The translations under genes and the position numbers were made by a program. 64,000 nt of DNA. It comes from Trichostrongylus colubriformis. Taxonomy: Eukaryota > Nematoda > Chromadorea > Rhabditida > Trichostrongylidae. Location of the stretch: positions 31,872,716 to 31,936,715 of the forward strand of contig OZ022258.1 in the NCBI GenBank assembly GCA_963978905.1, written 5' to 3'. How positions within the stretch are numbered: the first letter of the stretch is position 1; each line of letters opens with the position of its first letter. The notes under the pieces were generated by a model. It was not told where the DNA came from. It ran no database searches and saw only the letters and a program-made list of their open reading frames with translations. Shown piece after piece: positions 21,528-33,805 of the stretch.

Positions 21528-22534
21528 AGGAAGGGAAATGTGTTGCCCTGCTCATGCTGCACATTATTAACGACAAGTCTTACGTTGCTTGGAGTGGAGT
21601 GAAGATTCTAGCATAAGAAAAATTGCTGTAAACCTCCCTTAAAATCACCTGAAGCAAATGTATGTATAACTCTAATTCTCGCATCGCATGACAGAAGGAA
21701 ACATTTGTTCAAGCTATCATACTTATTGTTAGAACACGAATCCATCTACCATCAGCGACGTCTTCATGAACTTCAACTGCATACATTATTTGCGTCACTT
21801 GGAGCAGTTGCCTAATTCCTCAAGTGTAGCTACAAGCTTGTGAGCAGTTTGCTACGACCACACTTTGGTATAACGCCCTACACGTTTTAGCGACACATGC
21901 CATATCGCTAGAACTGGCAATATTTCCTCAGGGTGACTCTCGCAGTCAGGTATTTTGTTTCCATTTTCTGTACTTATGGACTTGAAGGAGAAAGGAGAAA
22001 TAAAAGGGAAGTAAGAAGAAACGTCAAATGAAATCGCCACTGAATGGAACGGGATTGGGCCACATCTTGTGAATAAAGCGCGTTGCATCAGACGCCTCTC
22101 GTGAAAGCAATCTTACGCAGCGGCTACAGGACTTACCGTCATGAATTCGCGATTATCGGAAAAAGCCGGCTCATTTTATGAAGACTATGTAGACAATGCA
22201 CAAGGCATCACCAAGTGGTAGTAGAAGAAGGCAGAAGTTAGGTAGTTTGCGCTCCTTTACCTCCTGATGTGAACGTTGGTGAGCTTTGGTATTTCTTCGG
22301 AAATATGTTTTTGCTCCCAACCTGGTCTTTTGGAGAATGTCATTGGCTGACCAACATATTTTTATCACATGTCTCGAAGGGACAACTGATTAGACGCCTT
22401 CTGTGTCATCTTAAGAGTAAAATTCCATCTAATCTTTTGTGTGGGTGAATTGATAGCATTAACATCTGCAAGGCTGCAAGTGGTAATCTTGTCGATGTTT
22501 CGTGTGTAAAACGGATTTATTTATTCTCATTCAG
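21528..22534. other. No recognised gene
   Basis: Anonymous sequence. Minus-strand frames around 21852-22088 and 22171-22368 show no motif or usable splice pair. Confidence 0.45.
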
Positions 22535-22970
22535 AACAGCAGTTAGGGGCAGCCTCATCGGAGAGAGCCCTAATGGCCATTCTTGCTTAAAAATAGGTTA
22601 TCTGGAGATGGCAGCTTTCAACATTTTTTATACAAACCCACACCAACGCTCAGTTATGCTGATATGCATGACTGATGCAGCAGGGAGACCTGTGTCATGG
22701 CGGATCTTCCCACGGCTAGTGTTGAAATGTGGAATCCGGTGGAAATCTGTAGTGATTTTCTTTCGTAACATTCAGGATTATGAGCAGTCCGCGTTTCTCA
22801 CGAGTCGCACATTCTCACTCGAAATCATGTGTCAGGATGCATGGACGGTGGGTAGAGGAAATGGGTCTCCGGCAACCAGCCCAAAATTGTCGCTCCGTAT
22901 TTTCATTACGGTTCTCTCGAATGAATACGGAGGGAATTCCCTTACTCCGAAACACGAAAGGATTAGCTAG
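22535..22970 (+). CDS. Candidate terminal exon, 144 codons open
   Basis: The acceptor TTTATTCTCATTCAG ends at 22534. After one base the frame remains open for 144 codons to TAG at 22968-22970, including GSLIGESPNGHSCLKIGYLE and DAAGRPVSWRIFPRLVLKCG. An open run this long is unlikely by chance after a good acceptor, but no family is recognised and a second frame overlaps from 22780. An internal MAAFN start at about 22608 is possible. Confidence 0.4.
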
Positions 22971-24361
22971 TGTGTTTCCAAGGGAGTCTCAGTTAGGGAT
23001 GGAAAAAAGGGAGACCAATTTGGAGAAAAAAGTAGAGTGATAGGGGACTTCATAGCGACCTACTTGTTTTTGAAGATTTCTGAAGCTATCATGTGGTCCA
23101 AAAGGCTATTGGTAATGGCACTTTGCACTGGTAGCACCATTGTTATCCCTAGACGACCTTTTTTAGCGACACTTCTTCGGAATACCAGCTGCATCAGGAA
23201 GGGAGTACTATCGCCAGGATAGGTTTGAGAAGGTGGAATGGGAGTGGGACTTGCAAAAACTTTTCACCTTGATGCTTGACCATGCCAATGCCTTTACGAT
23301 GCCTACCTGTTAACGCTGAATAGAAGAATCATCAAATAATGGGCTTTTGCAGCTCATGGTAGCAAACGCTAGCCTGTCGCAGTATCATTCTATGATCCCA
23401 TGATTCGAAGATCCTGAAAACTTCTTCGAATACCATCTTCTGAACTTTCGAAATCATCATGATTGCGAAGTGAATATGGATTGGTTTTCTTGATTGGAGA
23501 AATGTCTAAATCCCTCATCTGAGTTCACCACGAATAGTTTAAAATTTTCAAGGATTGGAGATGCAATGAAATAAAGAATAATTTCCTGGCGAAAAGTCAA
23601 TTGCATTCACACACACATAAACAGTAACGACTTCTTCACCTATTTCTTTTCGTATCGTAGATGCTTTCGGTTGAGTTGATGGCACAGGGTGAGATCAACA
23701 CTTATGTATGCTCGGAAGGCATGGAGTGTGTTTCGCCCACAACATGACATCCCTGTAGCAAACTTGGCATGAAAATCAGCAGCAGCTATCAAGCATCAAA
23801 AACATTTAAAAAATCGGTGTCTGCTTTGGGTTGAGCTATAAGACGGGAGAGCTTTGTTGCTATAGGATCCGAATTATATTTGATTCGGTTCTGGTTGGCT
23901 CATCAAGCCATAGCCGAAATTGATAATAGGTAGCTGCTTCTCCTACTTCAGCTCTAGAGAAGAAATAATACGAGAGAATGGAGTCATATAGTTTTTACCT
24001 CTTCGACATATGGCTGGATCACTTACGGTCATGTTATCTGAAAATGCAAATTACTAGCGAAAGTCTTAAAGGCACCGAAACGGATACGTGGAAAAGAGAA
24101 AACGAATATTCAGTTAGACAGGATAATCGATAGCGAAACTCTGATGAAAGAGCGCTACGGTAAGACCTTCGTTAGCGATCTCCCGTGCATCATTGCAAGC
24201 TGCACACATCACCTTTCCGAGATGCTCGCTCTAGAAAACGAGGTCACAGGCCAACGTAATCGTCATTTGTTGTTTCGTAAGGTGTATTTCCTTTTCTCAT
24301 GATGTTGTGAAATTTTTGAAAAAATGAAAGGGAAGATAAGTGAAGAATAAGAATAAAAGAT
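22971..24361. other. No certain gene; SINE-like remnant near 23700-23810
   Basis: At about 23700-23810 TATGTATGCTCGGAAGGCAT and the following GAAAATCAGCAGC..CTATCAA words match the SINE-like copy at 29431-29620. Otherwise there is nothing recognisable. Confidence 0.35.
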
Positions 24362-24442
24362 TTATATTATGGAGACTCTAATTCGAGCTAAGCAAACTGC
24401 TCTTGATAAGCTCATAAACGTCTTATGTGCAATTGCGGCGAT
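24362..24442 (-). CDS. Candidate terminal exon, 26 codons
   Basis: The minus-strand acceptor TTTGCAGTTCATTCAG is followed in phase 0 by IAAIAHKTFMSLSRAVCLAR and six more residues to TAA. Short but with a strong acceptor. No upstream partner found. Confidence 0.3.
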   Translation of the reverse strand: MAAIAHKTFMSLSRAVCLARIRVSII

Positions 24443-26423
24443 CTGAATGAACTGCAAATGTTAAGCTAGAATTGCACCCTTCCGATGTCCTCAGGCTAAC
24501 CTGATTTGCATACCTACTATATAATCAGAATTGAATCATTACGAAGTTGCTGGAGTGTAAGAGTGGGTCACAGCCTATATGATGCCAGTGTGGTGCCAAA
24601 AGCTGCTACAAGATCAATTTCGTTCTTAGCCTATTTTTGTGTGATTGTGCTGCGAACTTCTATCACCTTCGATGATGTTATGCTTTCACAGACTCGGCTA
24701 TTTCGCGTGCTTCAAGGAACATAACCATTTCCACATGCGACCGCATCAACTCGTGCAAATTGAATTTTCTCAGAGGTTTCTCTTCCAATTCCCGTTGAAA
24801 TTCGTATCATAAGCCTGGAGATGACACTAGTTGAGGAACCGTAAAGGCTTCTGATACGTTATATGATCACTGATTCAGCATAACAAACCATGTATAGCTG
24901 TAAAAAACAGGCAGATTGAAGAATCCGACAGTCTCCTGCTCAAAGAACTGTTCGCACAAGATATTTGACGATTTCTATAGTAAAGCATACGATGCCTAAA
25001 GTCCCGACAGTAAGCCCTCATCATAAGCCTGACAGTATTATTTGAATTCTTGGAATTTCCGTACCCCGCACTATACAGAGTTGTCCCTAGCCGGGCAGCA
25101 ACCAACATAATACGATGAACATTCAGCCGGCTGTGCCTAAAATACCAGACCACTCCGACTGTTTTTCGAGAATCATGTGTTTGTCACGCTTCCAGGCAGG
25201 ACCGAGCACTGCTTAAAGGAACCGGAAGGGGTGCGAAACAAGAGGAAGATGCAAAGAAATGAGCATTGTGTAACGAACACTCAAGGCTAGAAGCGATAAT
25301 AGGCGAAAAAACCCGGACTCGAAAGCGCGACGCTGCGGTGTATATTCGCATCCCTTTCGCATCCAAAACACAGACGTCCGAGTTGTCCGCTGTAGGAGGC
25401 GGGCCGCGGGCCAACGTTAGTTATAGCACCTGACTCCCAACGCAGTGGAGCGGCCATTCCCAACTACATTAGCATTCATGTAAGTACATCTAGAAACAAT
25501 ATAAGAAAGGATAAAGTAAAAGCTAAAAGGAAAAACCAAATTTATAATAGAAACATCTCCTCTTGGCACCATGCCAAGGCGTCAAATTGGCGAGTTTGTG
25601 CAATGGCGGCCACTTAAACTCGTCCACACTACGTCTGTTCTACCGTAAGCCAAAATTACCCCCTTCCGGTGTCTTTGAGGATCCTCCATCATGGAGGTCG
25701 TTAGCGGTGGCATATACTATCGTTAGGTAAACTTTAGACAGGCAGAATGGGGTCTTGACCCACTAGGTACATAAAAGAGGCTGAGTATCTGTCGGTGCGT
25801 GTGTCTGTGTTTGATCGGAAATTGGCAACTCACCAGCAACCCCTGATTTCCTTAAGCGTTATGAGGGGGGGAGGGGGGGAGGGGTGGTAAAGGAACATTA
25901 GTGGCGAGTGATCAGAAATGATAAAGACCGATAAGGTTAGATTTGCTCCAAACTTCCCTTGTAATGAAGGAAATGCGTAGCGTGATATTAATTGCTTTTG
26001 TTGCACCCCCTTCGAAGCCAGAGAAGAAGGTCTTACATGTCTCTGACAACGTAGGCTTCTGTGATTTGTTTTTAATTTTGGATTGATTGGTGCTTTTCGA
26101 GTTTAGCGGGAATTGAATTCCAACCATAAATAGTTAGAATAGGATTAGTTGCCGTTATTATCCAACTATTTTTGAGCGCCCACGATCTGTGGTCTCTTCT
26201 GATGCCAGAGTTCCTACTTGACATACCAGCTTTGCTGGCATTGAACACTGCGCGAGTCCCGCGTTATGTAAGTTCAAAGCGCTCTTATTTGCTATCGCCA
26301 TAGATTGAGCTCATTTTGCATTTTAATGATTACACATGTGATGCGCGCAGTATTGTGAGTCAGCAAAGCTAGTAAAACAAATTTCCTAGACAGTACCGCT
26401 GACCCTGGCTCGCAAGAAATTAC
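24443..26423. other. Anonymous DNA with G-rich tract
   Basis: A GC-rich patch lies at 25310-25430 and a G tract with A interruptions at about 25864-25886 (quadruplex-prone). The 92-codon minus frame 25153-24875 has no motif. No gene is supported. Confidence 0.4.
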
Positions 26424-26804
26424 CAGCCATAAAACTCCGCAATGGGTAACGATTATCGTATTCATTCGCATTTCGTTGGGTTTCCTTCGATTTCGGGTAA
26501 AAAGAATCAACCCCTCAATTGTAAGACGTTTATGACGTAGTAACATAGTTTTCTTGAAATCACAGCTGCAGCTTAAACGTAACATGTGGTTATCGCATTT
26601 CACATTTCATCTTGTCAACATGCAATGATTATATATGTACGTAAGCACTAATAAACATTCAAGTCTCCGAGAAACAGTATGATCCTTCAGTAAGGCGCTA
26701 ACGCGAATACGTGCCGTCGACCAGGTGATCCGCGGCAAAAACATCTGACTCAAAATACCTATTAGGAAAAAAAGTGAAGCGCTATGAATATTATCCACGA
26801 TCAT
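26424..26804 (-). CDS. Candidate two-exon host gene, hydrophobic N-terminus
   Basis: Minus strand: exon 1 26804-26641 starts with ATG and has an early hydrophobic run (SASLFFLIGILSQMFLP), possibly a signal or anchor. A GTACAT donor and a GCTGCAG acceptor bound an intron of 75 bp, and exon 2 is 26565-26424 with RHKRLTIEGLILFTRNRRK. The phase (2+1) fits. A GTAATT donor ends exon 2, or the frame continues to a stop at 26292. No family is recognised; both splice sites are only moderate. Confidence 0.3.
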
Positions 26805-27085
26805 CGGTTTGGACGCTGGTAAGGTATCAAGGTGCTATCACAATGAGGGAAGGCTTTCAGCTAAGAATGCTATTTATGCCTTAGCCTAAAAGGGAAAGGA
26901 CACTTATTTCTCTCTTCATTAGGACTTTGGGAAAGATCTACGCTTGGATGGGCAGCGTGACTCCTCACAATCAGAGATCCATGCTTCGTTGCAAATTTTT
27001 CTTAGATGCCATTCTACGCAACAACAACGGCATCAAGCTTGTTCGAAGCTTGAATCATTAACTAGCCCTTGCTTGCACATATATA

Positions 27086-27564
27086 CAGTAGCGCTCAAAA
27101 GTCTTCGGCGAAATGGTCTTTCACTTGGGTTTTTCACTAGAAACTTTTTTGCAACTGCACCGCTTGGAGACACTGCATACTTGATATACTATTTTGGCGC
27201 TTAACGGTGTAGGTTACGTGGTTAAATGAAATTTTTTGTTTCTGGAGTGCCATCGCTATGCCTTCTCGCTGTGCCGCTGTCATCAACAGTCATGGTCTTT
27301 CTACAAAATATTAATGTTCTCTGAGGCTTGCTCGTTTTGATTTTGTAAAGAAAGCCTTTTTTCCTGACCAAGCCTTTTACTTTTATCGGTGGTGTTGCAG
27401 TAAATCCTTGTAAAAAACCATGAGAAGTGTCAAGCAGCACTCAAGTAGAAGGAAATGTTGGCAATATGTTCAGGCACCACATATTAAAATTTTGTCAAAT
27501 TTGGTCAAGTAGAAAAAAAAGTTATGTCAAAAAAGTTTTGGCCGTAGACTCTTGAGCGCTACTG
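27086..27564 (-). mobile_element. 0.5-kb TA-flanked MITE, copy 2 (479 bp, inverted)
   Basis: Same ends as the copy at 12716 (CAGTAGCGCTCAAAAGTCTT) with TA on both sides (27084-27085, 27565-27566). The interior lies in the opposite orientation to the other three copies, showing an independent insertion. Confidence 0.85.
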
Positions 27565-27848
27565 TATGTACATATGTAAAATTTCGAACAGAAATATTTC
27601 TTGGGACATTTACAACGAAGATGAGAGTCGTTTGCGAGGAGATGCTGTGTTCTTGCCAGACGTCGCTGCACAAGACATCCTAAACATCGCTATACATTGA
27701 CACCTCAAGAGAATTACTTCCCTTCAATGTAAGCTGACTAATTTGTCTATCATCCCACTGATTTTACGCCGGGTCCCGCGTGGATTCTTTGGTGATGAAC
27801 TAAGTTGCCACCAAGCCCGTTTCTATTGTTTCTCTCATTTTCCGTAGG

Positions 27849-28017
27849 GAGCAACGCTCGTGAAAGATGGGCCTCCTTAGCCGCAACCGCCGCAGCTACA
27901 ATTCATCAGTTCCTATTAGTTGGTAGGGTTCTTGCGGCCCTTCATAAGATCTCCTTCTATGGATTTTCGAGCAGCTGTTCGAAGGTAGAGTATTACCGTA
28001 GTATCACAGCAGTGTGA
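27849..28017 (+). CDS. Candidate exon after a strong acceptor
   Basis: TCTCTCATTTTCCGTAG ends at 27848. After two bases a frame reads NARERWASLAATAAATIHQF and on to a stop at 28015-28017, or to a GTAGAG donor near 27984. The position upstream of the gene at 28549 suggests an earlier exon, but the phases do not match, so the link is unproven. Confidence 0.3.
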
Positions 28018-28147
28018 CACGCCGACTCGCTCAGATTCGATCTTTTCCTTGGGTTTCAGCTGAGATCAAGTTCTCTGGAAAAAGATCGATATTTAGTGTT
28101 CAGGGGATCACATCCCTCCCGAGTAAAAACCCTTCATTCCTTCCGAG

Positions 28148-28225
28148 GTCGATGTATTGATGACGACTGCCTTGTTTCAATGAAAGCACTGATCTGTACT
28201 TCAGCTGGTGAGTCAAATCACGCCA
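28148..28225 (+). repeat. Old fragment of the 33-kb SINE
   Basis: AAAGCACTGA(T)CTGTAC(T)TC(A)GCTGG and neighbouring words match the central body of the SINE at 33180-33235 with several differences. The pol III promoter part is missing. Confidence 0.4.
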
Positions 28226-28548
28226 TAGCGCCTTTGCCATTTTGAATGATTATCCATTACCCTGCACTGAGCAAGCCCTTCACCGTCACATATGTATTCT
28301 TCTTGTTTCACTGTATGATAGGCTGATTGTTCGCTGCGCTTGCCCTCCGAATTTCCTGCATATCTGGAGGAGAACGCTTCGAAAATGCGCCATGACGACT
28401 GTCTTTCTTTCTTCTGCATTTTCATGCTATGCGTTTGTTCCCACCTGGGATAGATTCTTTTTGCTCGAATGCATCCAAATAAGGAAAAAGCAGACTCGTG
28501 TTACAAAAATACAACAAAAGAGCCACTTTTTTTGCTTTCAATTTTCAG

Positions 28549-29419
28549 ACCAGAACTTCAGATTCACGATATCAATGGGCATTTCATTTCCTGTGAACAA
28601 CTTTCTGAGTGCATGAAACTGACTAAACAATGTTTTCGAATGAAATCTTCTTGGGATACGTAAAAATGCTACTCTCTCATTTTGATATTTGCATGAAGTG
28701 CGGGTTCGAGTCCCTTCGGGCATCAAAGCTTCTGCCCATTACTCAACATCTTAGCAGCTACTCTCTCACTTGGTTGCTTATGGATTTCTTTAGACTTTTC
28801 CATTGCCTTCTTTCAACAATAGGAACTAAAATCGGCTGACTCTTCTTGACCCCCGGTCCACTCAGACTATATGAAGGATTCCAGTGAAAATACGAATATG
28901 AAACACGGATGTGAAAATACCTTCACCTTCTATAAAGCGAAGAAAAGGCATTGGCTGTGACGTATCTCATTTTCATGTTTCCTTGTGCTAATTTGGCACC
29001 TAAAGAGCGTTTTCATGAAGACGATTATCTGTGTAGAAGTAGAGAAATAGCATGACGAATCGCTTCGTTGTTAGGGCTGGTTCCAAACGACACTATGTAT
29101 TGTTAAAACAGCAACACAAGCTCGTTTGCAGTTGTGAAAGGTGGTGCTACTTGTGGTTTCTATCGCTAACAGTTTTCGTGCGAATACAGAAACAGTTGTG
29201 ATACTGAGAAATATTTCTATCGACTATGAACCCTTTTTAAACGAAAATTTCAAAGGAGTTTCGCCTGATCATTTCGAGTGTAAATTTCACACAATTTTGG
29301 CAACAAAACGACACGATGACTTTCATACTTACGACGTGTTCTGGTATCGCTTCCTGGGTTATAGCACAAATTTAAGAATCTTCCACAGCAATATATTCCC
29401 TTTTGAGACTGGTTCATAA
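28549..29419 (+). CDS. 3' part of a host gene, two exons
   Basis: Exon 28549-28659 follows a textbook acceptor (GCTTTCAATTTTCAG) and ends at GATAC|GTAAAA. It encodes PELQIHDINGHFISCEQLSE and two further cysteines. Exon 29173-29419 follows CTATCGCTAACAG and encodes YEPFLNENFKGVSPDHFECK and DVFWYRFLGYSTNLRIFHSN to TAA. Phase 2+1 fits exactly across the 513-bp intron, which carries a SINE-like insert at 28680-28760. Cysteine-containing and probably secreted or extracellular by composition only; the family is unknown and the 5' exons were not found. Confidence 0.5.
28680..28760 (+). repeat. tRNA-derived SINE-like fragment in an intron
   Basis: AGTGCGGGTTCGAGTCCC is a near-perfect B box, followed by the family block AAGCTTCTGCCCATTACTCA. 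It lies within the intron of the gene at 28549-29419. Confidence 0.45.
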
Positions 29420-29430
29420 CACTACCGAAA

Positions 29431-29620
29431 CCCTCTCCGGGGTCTCGGTAGTGTAATGAATTAGCACATATGTATGCCCGGAAAGCATGGAGTGCGGGTT
29501 CAAGTGAAGTCCGGGATCGAAGCTTTTGCCCATAACTTAGAATACTTGTAATAACTTTCGCATCGCGGGCTGTGGCGAAAATCAGCAGCTATCAAAAATC
29601 AAAAATATTCAATAAAAGAG
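29431..29620 (+). repeat. tRNA-derived SINE-like copy
   Basis: TCGGTAGTGTAATGA (A-box-like), then GTGCGGGTTCAAGTGA (B-box-like), then AAGCTTTTGCCCATAACTTA and a tail of CTATCAAAAATCAAAAATATT. Relatives are at 1173, 23700, 28680, 33373 and 33724, making a small family with a tRNA-like head and a shared body. Confidence 0.5.
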
Positions 29621-29764
29621 GGATATTGTTGCCAGTGATAACCACATCGTGCTGGGCTTTGCGATCTCTTCTGTCTCGATTCGCACCATTTCTGTGTCTT
29701 TATCTTTAATCTTCGACTTACAGAAAGGACGCGTCCTGTGCAGATGTGTACTGCTCTACTTCTA

Positions 29765-30509
29765 CAGGGGGTGCCAAAAAAAAAGTAATTTTGCCCACGG
29801 CTCACATCTGCCAATTTTACAAAACGTAGGGAAACGAAAGGGATAAAGGTATTGGGGCAAAACATTCCCGAAATGTTCCTCTAAAAGCAGGAACAAGCTG
29901 TGGCTCCTCACGTTCATGTTCATAAAAATATGGAGGTTTCATTCGGCGCAGTCGGGCTTAGAAGTACCTACATTTAAAAATTCGCTAAAAACAGTGGAGC
30001 CAAGCTCCGTGGTAGGTCTTTTGTGGGAAGCTTCCTGAGGGTTGGCCCTTCGGTTCTTGGAAGTCACAGAGCCCCTGCTGCTTGGACAAGGCTGCTATGA
30101 TCCAAAGTATCATTTTCATGCCTCAAATCCGCCTCCGGAGGGGTTTCAGTGGTAGGGGAACGTTTTGGCTCTTAAAAACGAAGGGCGCTGGGAACCCGGG
30201 AAAAACGCAATGTTAAAGAACACCATCCGGTATGAATCCCCTTAGGTACCCAGATTGAACGGACGTCAGCAAGGTTGTGAAAGAGGGCGAAGAAATTTCG
30301 GATTTTGCCCAGTTGAGGTGATACATCTTGTTCAGTCTTTCCTTGCTCGCGTTCCTGCTCGTGCAGGAGGCTGCCACGGAGTATAGTGATAGAGTTAGGA
30401 CTGCTCTTGATTCTGGGGATGAGAATACCTCAATAGAATTTACTGTAGTTTGGCTAAATGGGGTCGAAAGTGGAGGAGACAAAATTACTTTTTTTTTTGG
30501 CACCCCCTG
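29765..30509. mobile_element. 745-bp MITE, TA-flanked, copy 1
   Basis: Ends CAGGGGGTGCCAAAAAAAAA and its inverse, immediately inside TA dinucleotides (29763-29764, 30510-30511). The interior is non-coding and matches, in reverse, the partial copy at 63546-64000. The end sequence and target choice place it with Tc1/mariner-type elements. Confidence 0.8.
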
Positions 30510-30511
30510 TA

Positions 30512-33047
30512 TACACTAAGCATTTTCTTTTTCACTCTTCGATTTATCTCTTGGGCTTTCCATAACCCTAACTGGCCAATGTGCCTCAGGGGTTGATGGC
30601 AAACATAGTGGTTCGATTGAATGGAGGCGAAGCACGGCGAAACTACTTTTCCCCAGCGATCCTAGATTTTTTTATTTTGTTGACTCCGACCTATAAGACC
30701 AGTCGCGCAACACAATGTTTAGTTGAAATGCTTCAAATGTGAAAGTGTCCTGTAGAAGAGTAGCCAAAATCCTAATATAAGAAGAATTTTTCTTTATCAT
30801 AGTTTTCGAGGCATCCTGAAAACCGACAAGTATATACAGTCCATTTCGGAGCGCCTGGCAGGGCGTGGCACGGACTCGGATGAACGTGTATCAAACTCTC
30901 TTACTCCGCCACACACTCTCACTCTCGCTACTCCCCCAGGTCCGTGGGTGTGTACCCTTATAGCGAAGCAATGCGGACGAGCTAAAGACGGCATGTTGTT
31001 GGGTCCCAAAGCGTACAAGTCAACTACGTATCGCGCCCCTAGCATTACCATGTAATCGTTCTAAGACCGAACCATCGCGACGAGCATAGCTCGCACACAC
31101 TGCATCGCACACCGCTCGTCGTCATGCGAAATCCTGACACAAGGGTACACAACCCAATTCCGTAGGGCACGCCCTATCAAGCGCTTCGGAAGGGACTGTA
31201 CTAACCCCAAAAAATGACCAGCAAGCTCACACGTGGCAAGCGATTCCTTCGTGAAGTCCAACATGCTTTTGATGAGGAAAAGGCGATTATGGGATGATGA
31301 TGAGCTACGAGGCATACTCCTATATTTTATAAAAACAGGAGGCGCCCGTCCTGCTGAAATAGTCGACGAGGTACCGGCATCTTCAGTTTTTGGTCGAGCA
31401 AGCTGGTTTGATCGGCACTCTGCGAATGTTGATTGGTGATAGAGTGATGGTCGCTGAGAGTTGTTATGTGTGGCATCCAACCCGTCCTAGGAATTCTATG
31501 CCACCAGTCATTTCAAGCAAAAGTGGCATCGATTGTTAGGGAGGAGTTAATTGAGCAATGCCTTTGCTGATTTCAGAGTGTTTCCACCGATAGACGCTGA
31601 TGTGACAGTAGACAGGAGGTACTTTTTGCGCATACTATCGTCTGTTTACCAACGGCGACCAATTAATATCTTTTTTTTTTTGAAGGCCCTTGATATGAAG
31701 TGTATTGTCACATGTGACAGACCGCGATAAAACAGCAGCAACGTCTATTTTAAGACGAGAAGTCCCTGTATCAACACCTTCATTGATCACTGTCTCTTAT
31801 TTATGAGGTGCTAATGCGTTTTTGATGTTTGCTGCCGCCGAAGTGACCTCGAATACTGTTCGCTGACCACTTGCCGGATAGATTGGTTCTCAGCAACATG
31901 GCTCAAGACATCCGTTCCGTGAAGAGTTGCTGGTCCCCTAAAAACCACTTTCTGCGGGCTTTCAAACGTGCCTCAGCACGTTCTCTGTATCATTTAGGTC
32001 TCCTGCATGGCCCCACGTGGGAACAATAGCGTTACCATCACGTGAACATCGTCAGTCGACAGCATGCGGTCTCTGGTTGCTTCGTGATTCGCGGACTTCA
32101 CGCTACTCATATACTACGACGTCGATCAACAGCAGTCGGGCCGAAGTGTCATCTGATCGCCTTTCTCAGAGATCTTCGAAAATTCTCGCTCTATGAACGA
32201 CTGTCACACGGCTTGTTCTATTTATGCGCTGACACGTTTGATTAATATAGCCTTGACGGTTTCATTTCAAGCTTTCATCTCTGTTATTTCACTTTACACT
32301 TTCTGCATGGAATGTATTTATTATGCCTCACACTGGCTGATATATTTTGGGATGTGACACGAATTTCGTTCCCATCCTGTACCATAGAGCAGACTAATCC
32401 CTTTTTTGGCCCAAGCTGTAAATTAGAGGAAAGGAGGGGGCTAGTCACCGATGTAGGAGTCTAGTTGCTATCCTTTCGAAGGAAAATCGACTTGGAGGAA
32501 GCGAAAGTCTTAATGAGCCAGGCAGTAAGCAATGACCTAGTCCGGTGTTCAGCAAAAGGTGTGAACGAAAGTACTTCGCCATTCTCCACTTAACTCTACG
32601 TAGGAATTATAAAAATCATGCACAGATAGTTTTTATAGTGATGATTTTTTCTGAAAATGGAAATGACCAGTTTCACCATTAGCCTATACATTCCTGCTGC
32701 ATTGCAAATTCTTAATGTTCCATTATTCCATTATACTAGTATTCGTTTCCGAATTCTGAATCCCTACAAACTCCGAAATTGAGAATTCGAAGAGACACTA
32801 GTTGAACGCTCAGTCCCTATTCATGCTCGCCTTCATGATCTCATACATTGTCAACGGATTTCTCCTACGCGGGTGAAATCACATTCTTCGCTGTACCACG
32901 TGACCATTTAGGGTAGAGGTCTCGAACTAGTAAGTAATGTGTGAAGAACTCATGTCGATTCCATAGAAAATTAGTGGTTTATCACTGGAAAAGGGTTGCT
33001 GGTAGATCTCTTGCAACAAATTTGCAGCGCTATTTATTTCACTGAGG
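30512..33047. other. Anonymous DNA with overlapping open frames near 31 kb
   Basis: The minus frame 31480-31061 (139 codons, preceded by an ACTCTCAG acceptor) and the plus frame 31233-31439 (RKRRLWDDDELRGILLYFIK) are both protein-like and overlap, so at most one is real. The minus frame 31051-30797 continues the GC-richer block. No family is recognised. The remainder to 33047 shows nothing. Confidence 0.25.
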
Positions 33048-33335
33048 GGGCGGAGGTGGTGTAGTGACAGGTGGCGCGCACCCCACTCTCATGGTGCGGG
33101 GATCAAATCCCGCATCAACGCCCGCCCAGGCCAACCAAGCCTTCCATCCCTCCGGGATCGGTAAATTGGTACCAGACTCGTCTGGGAGGATAAAAGCACT
33201 GACTTGTACATCGGCTGGCCACCGCAAGTCATTGTATAGGCCACATCACATTCACCAGCCATCACGATTCTGAAAACTAGAATGTGCGGCGCATTCCACA
33301 GAAGGGATTGATTAACGCCAAAAACTTTATCCTTT
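33048..33335 (+). repeat. tRNA-derived SINE, full-length-looking
   Basis: The head has an A-box-like GTGTAGTGACAGGTGGCGCG and a B box GGGGATCAAATCCCGC about 35 bp apart, as in tRNA genes. A body of about 200 bp follows (GCCCGCCCAGGCCAACCAAG, then TAAAAGCACTGACTTGTAC) ending in AACTTTATCCTTT. I associate this unit with strongylid nematode genomes. It is transcribed by RNA polymerase III and mobilised by a LINE; no tRNA secondary structure is intact. Confidence 0.65.
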
Positions 33336-33372
33336 GAACTTTCTATTTATTTCACTGATGAATAATGATTAG

Positions 33373-33470
33373 GGGCAACACTCTCCTCGAGTGGGGCTCG
33401 AACCGCACTTCATGCTTCCCGCGCATTTGTGCTAATTTTTTACACTACAACGATCCCAGTGACCATTTCT
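33373..33470 (-). repeat. SINE-like copy, minus strand
   Basis: On the minus strand GATCGTTGTAGTGTAAAAAA, then GAAGTGCGGTTCGAGCCCC (B box). Same family as 29431-29620. Confidence 0.45.
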
Positions 33471-33723
33471 CAGCTTCTTAATACATATGTAGAATATCTT
33501 GCACAGTTTGCCACCACTCATACGTATTACATGATGACCGGTATCACCACTGAATCGTAGAGCTATAGGCTTTAGTGATTTTTAGATTTTAGATGTTTAA
33601 TGTTTTTGATGTTTCCATGTGATACGGATCACCGGATCACATAACATAGAACGTGTGAGGATGATCAGATATCACATGGTAAGCGCTAATAAGCTGTGAT
33701 AAATATAAGGCTTGCAATTAGGG

Positions 33724-33805
33724 AAAGTGCTCGAAGTTTCGGTAGTGTAATGAATGTGCACGGTGCCCACCAAGATAAACTTGGGTTCAAGTACTCAAAC
33801 CTGTG
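33724..33805 (+). repeat. SINE-like copy, partial
   Basis: TTTCGGTAGTGTAATGAATG followed by CTTGGGTTCAAGTACTC, matching the A- and B-box regions of the 29431 copy. The body is lost or diverged. Confidence 0.4.

Noticed and set aside
28680..28760. tRNA gene near the GGGTTCGAGTCCC word
   Set aside because: No cloverleaf; the sequence belongs to a repeated SINE-like family.
30797..31051. GC-rich 84-codon minus ORF as an snRNA or conserved gene
   Set aside because: It looked familiar but I could not name a family or find RNA-gene signals, so no claim is made.
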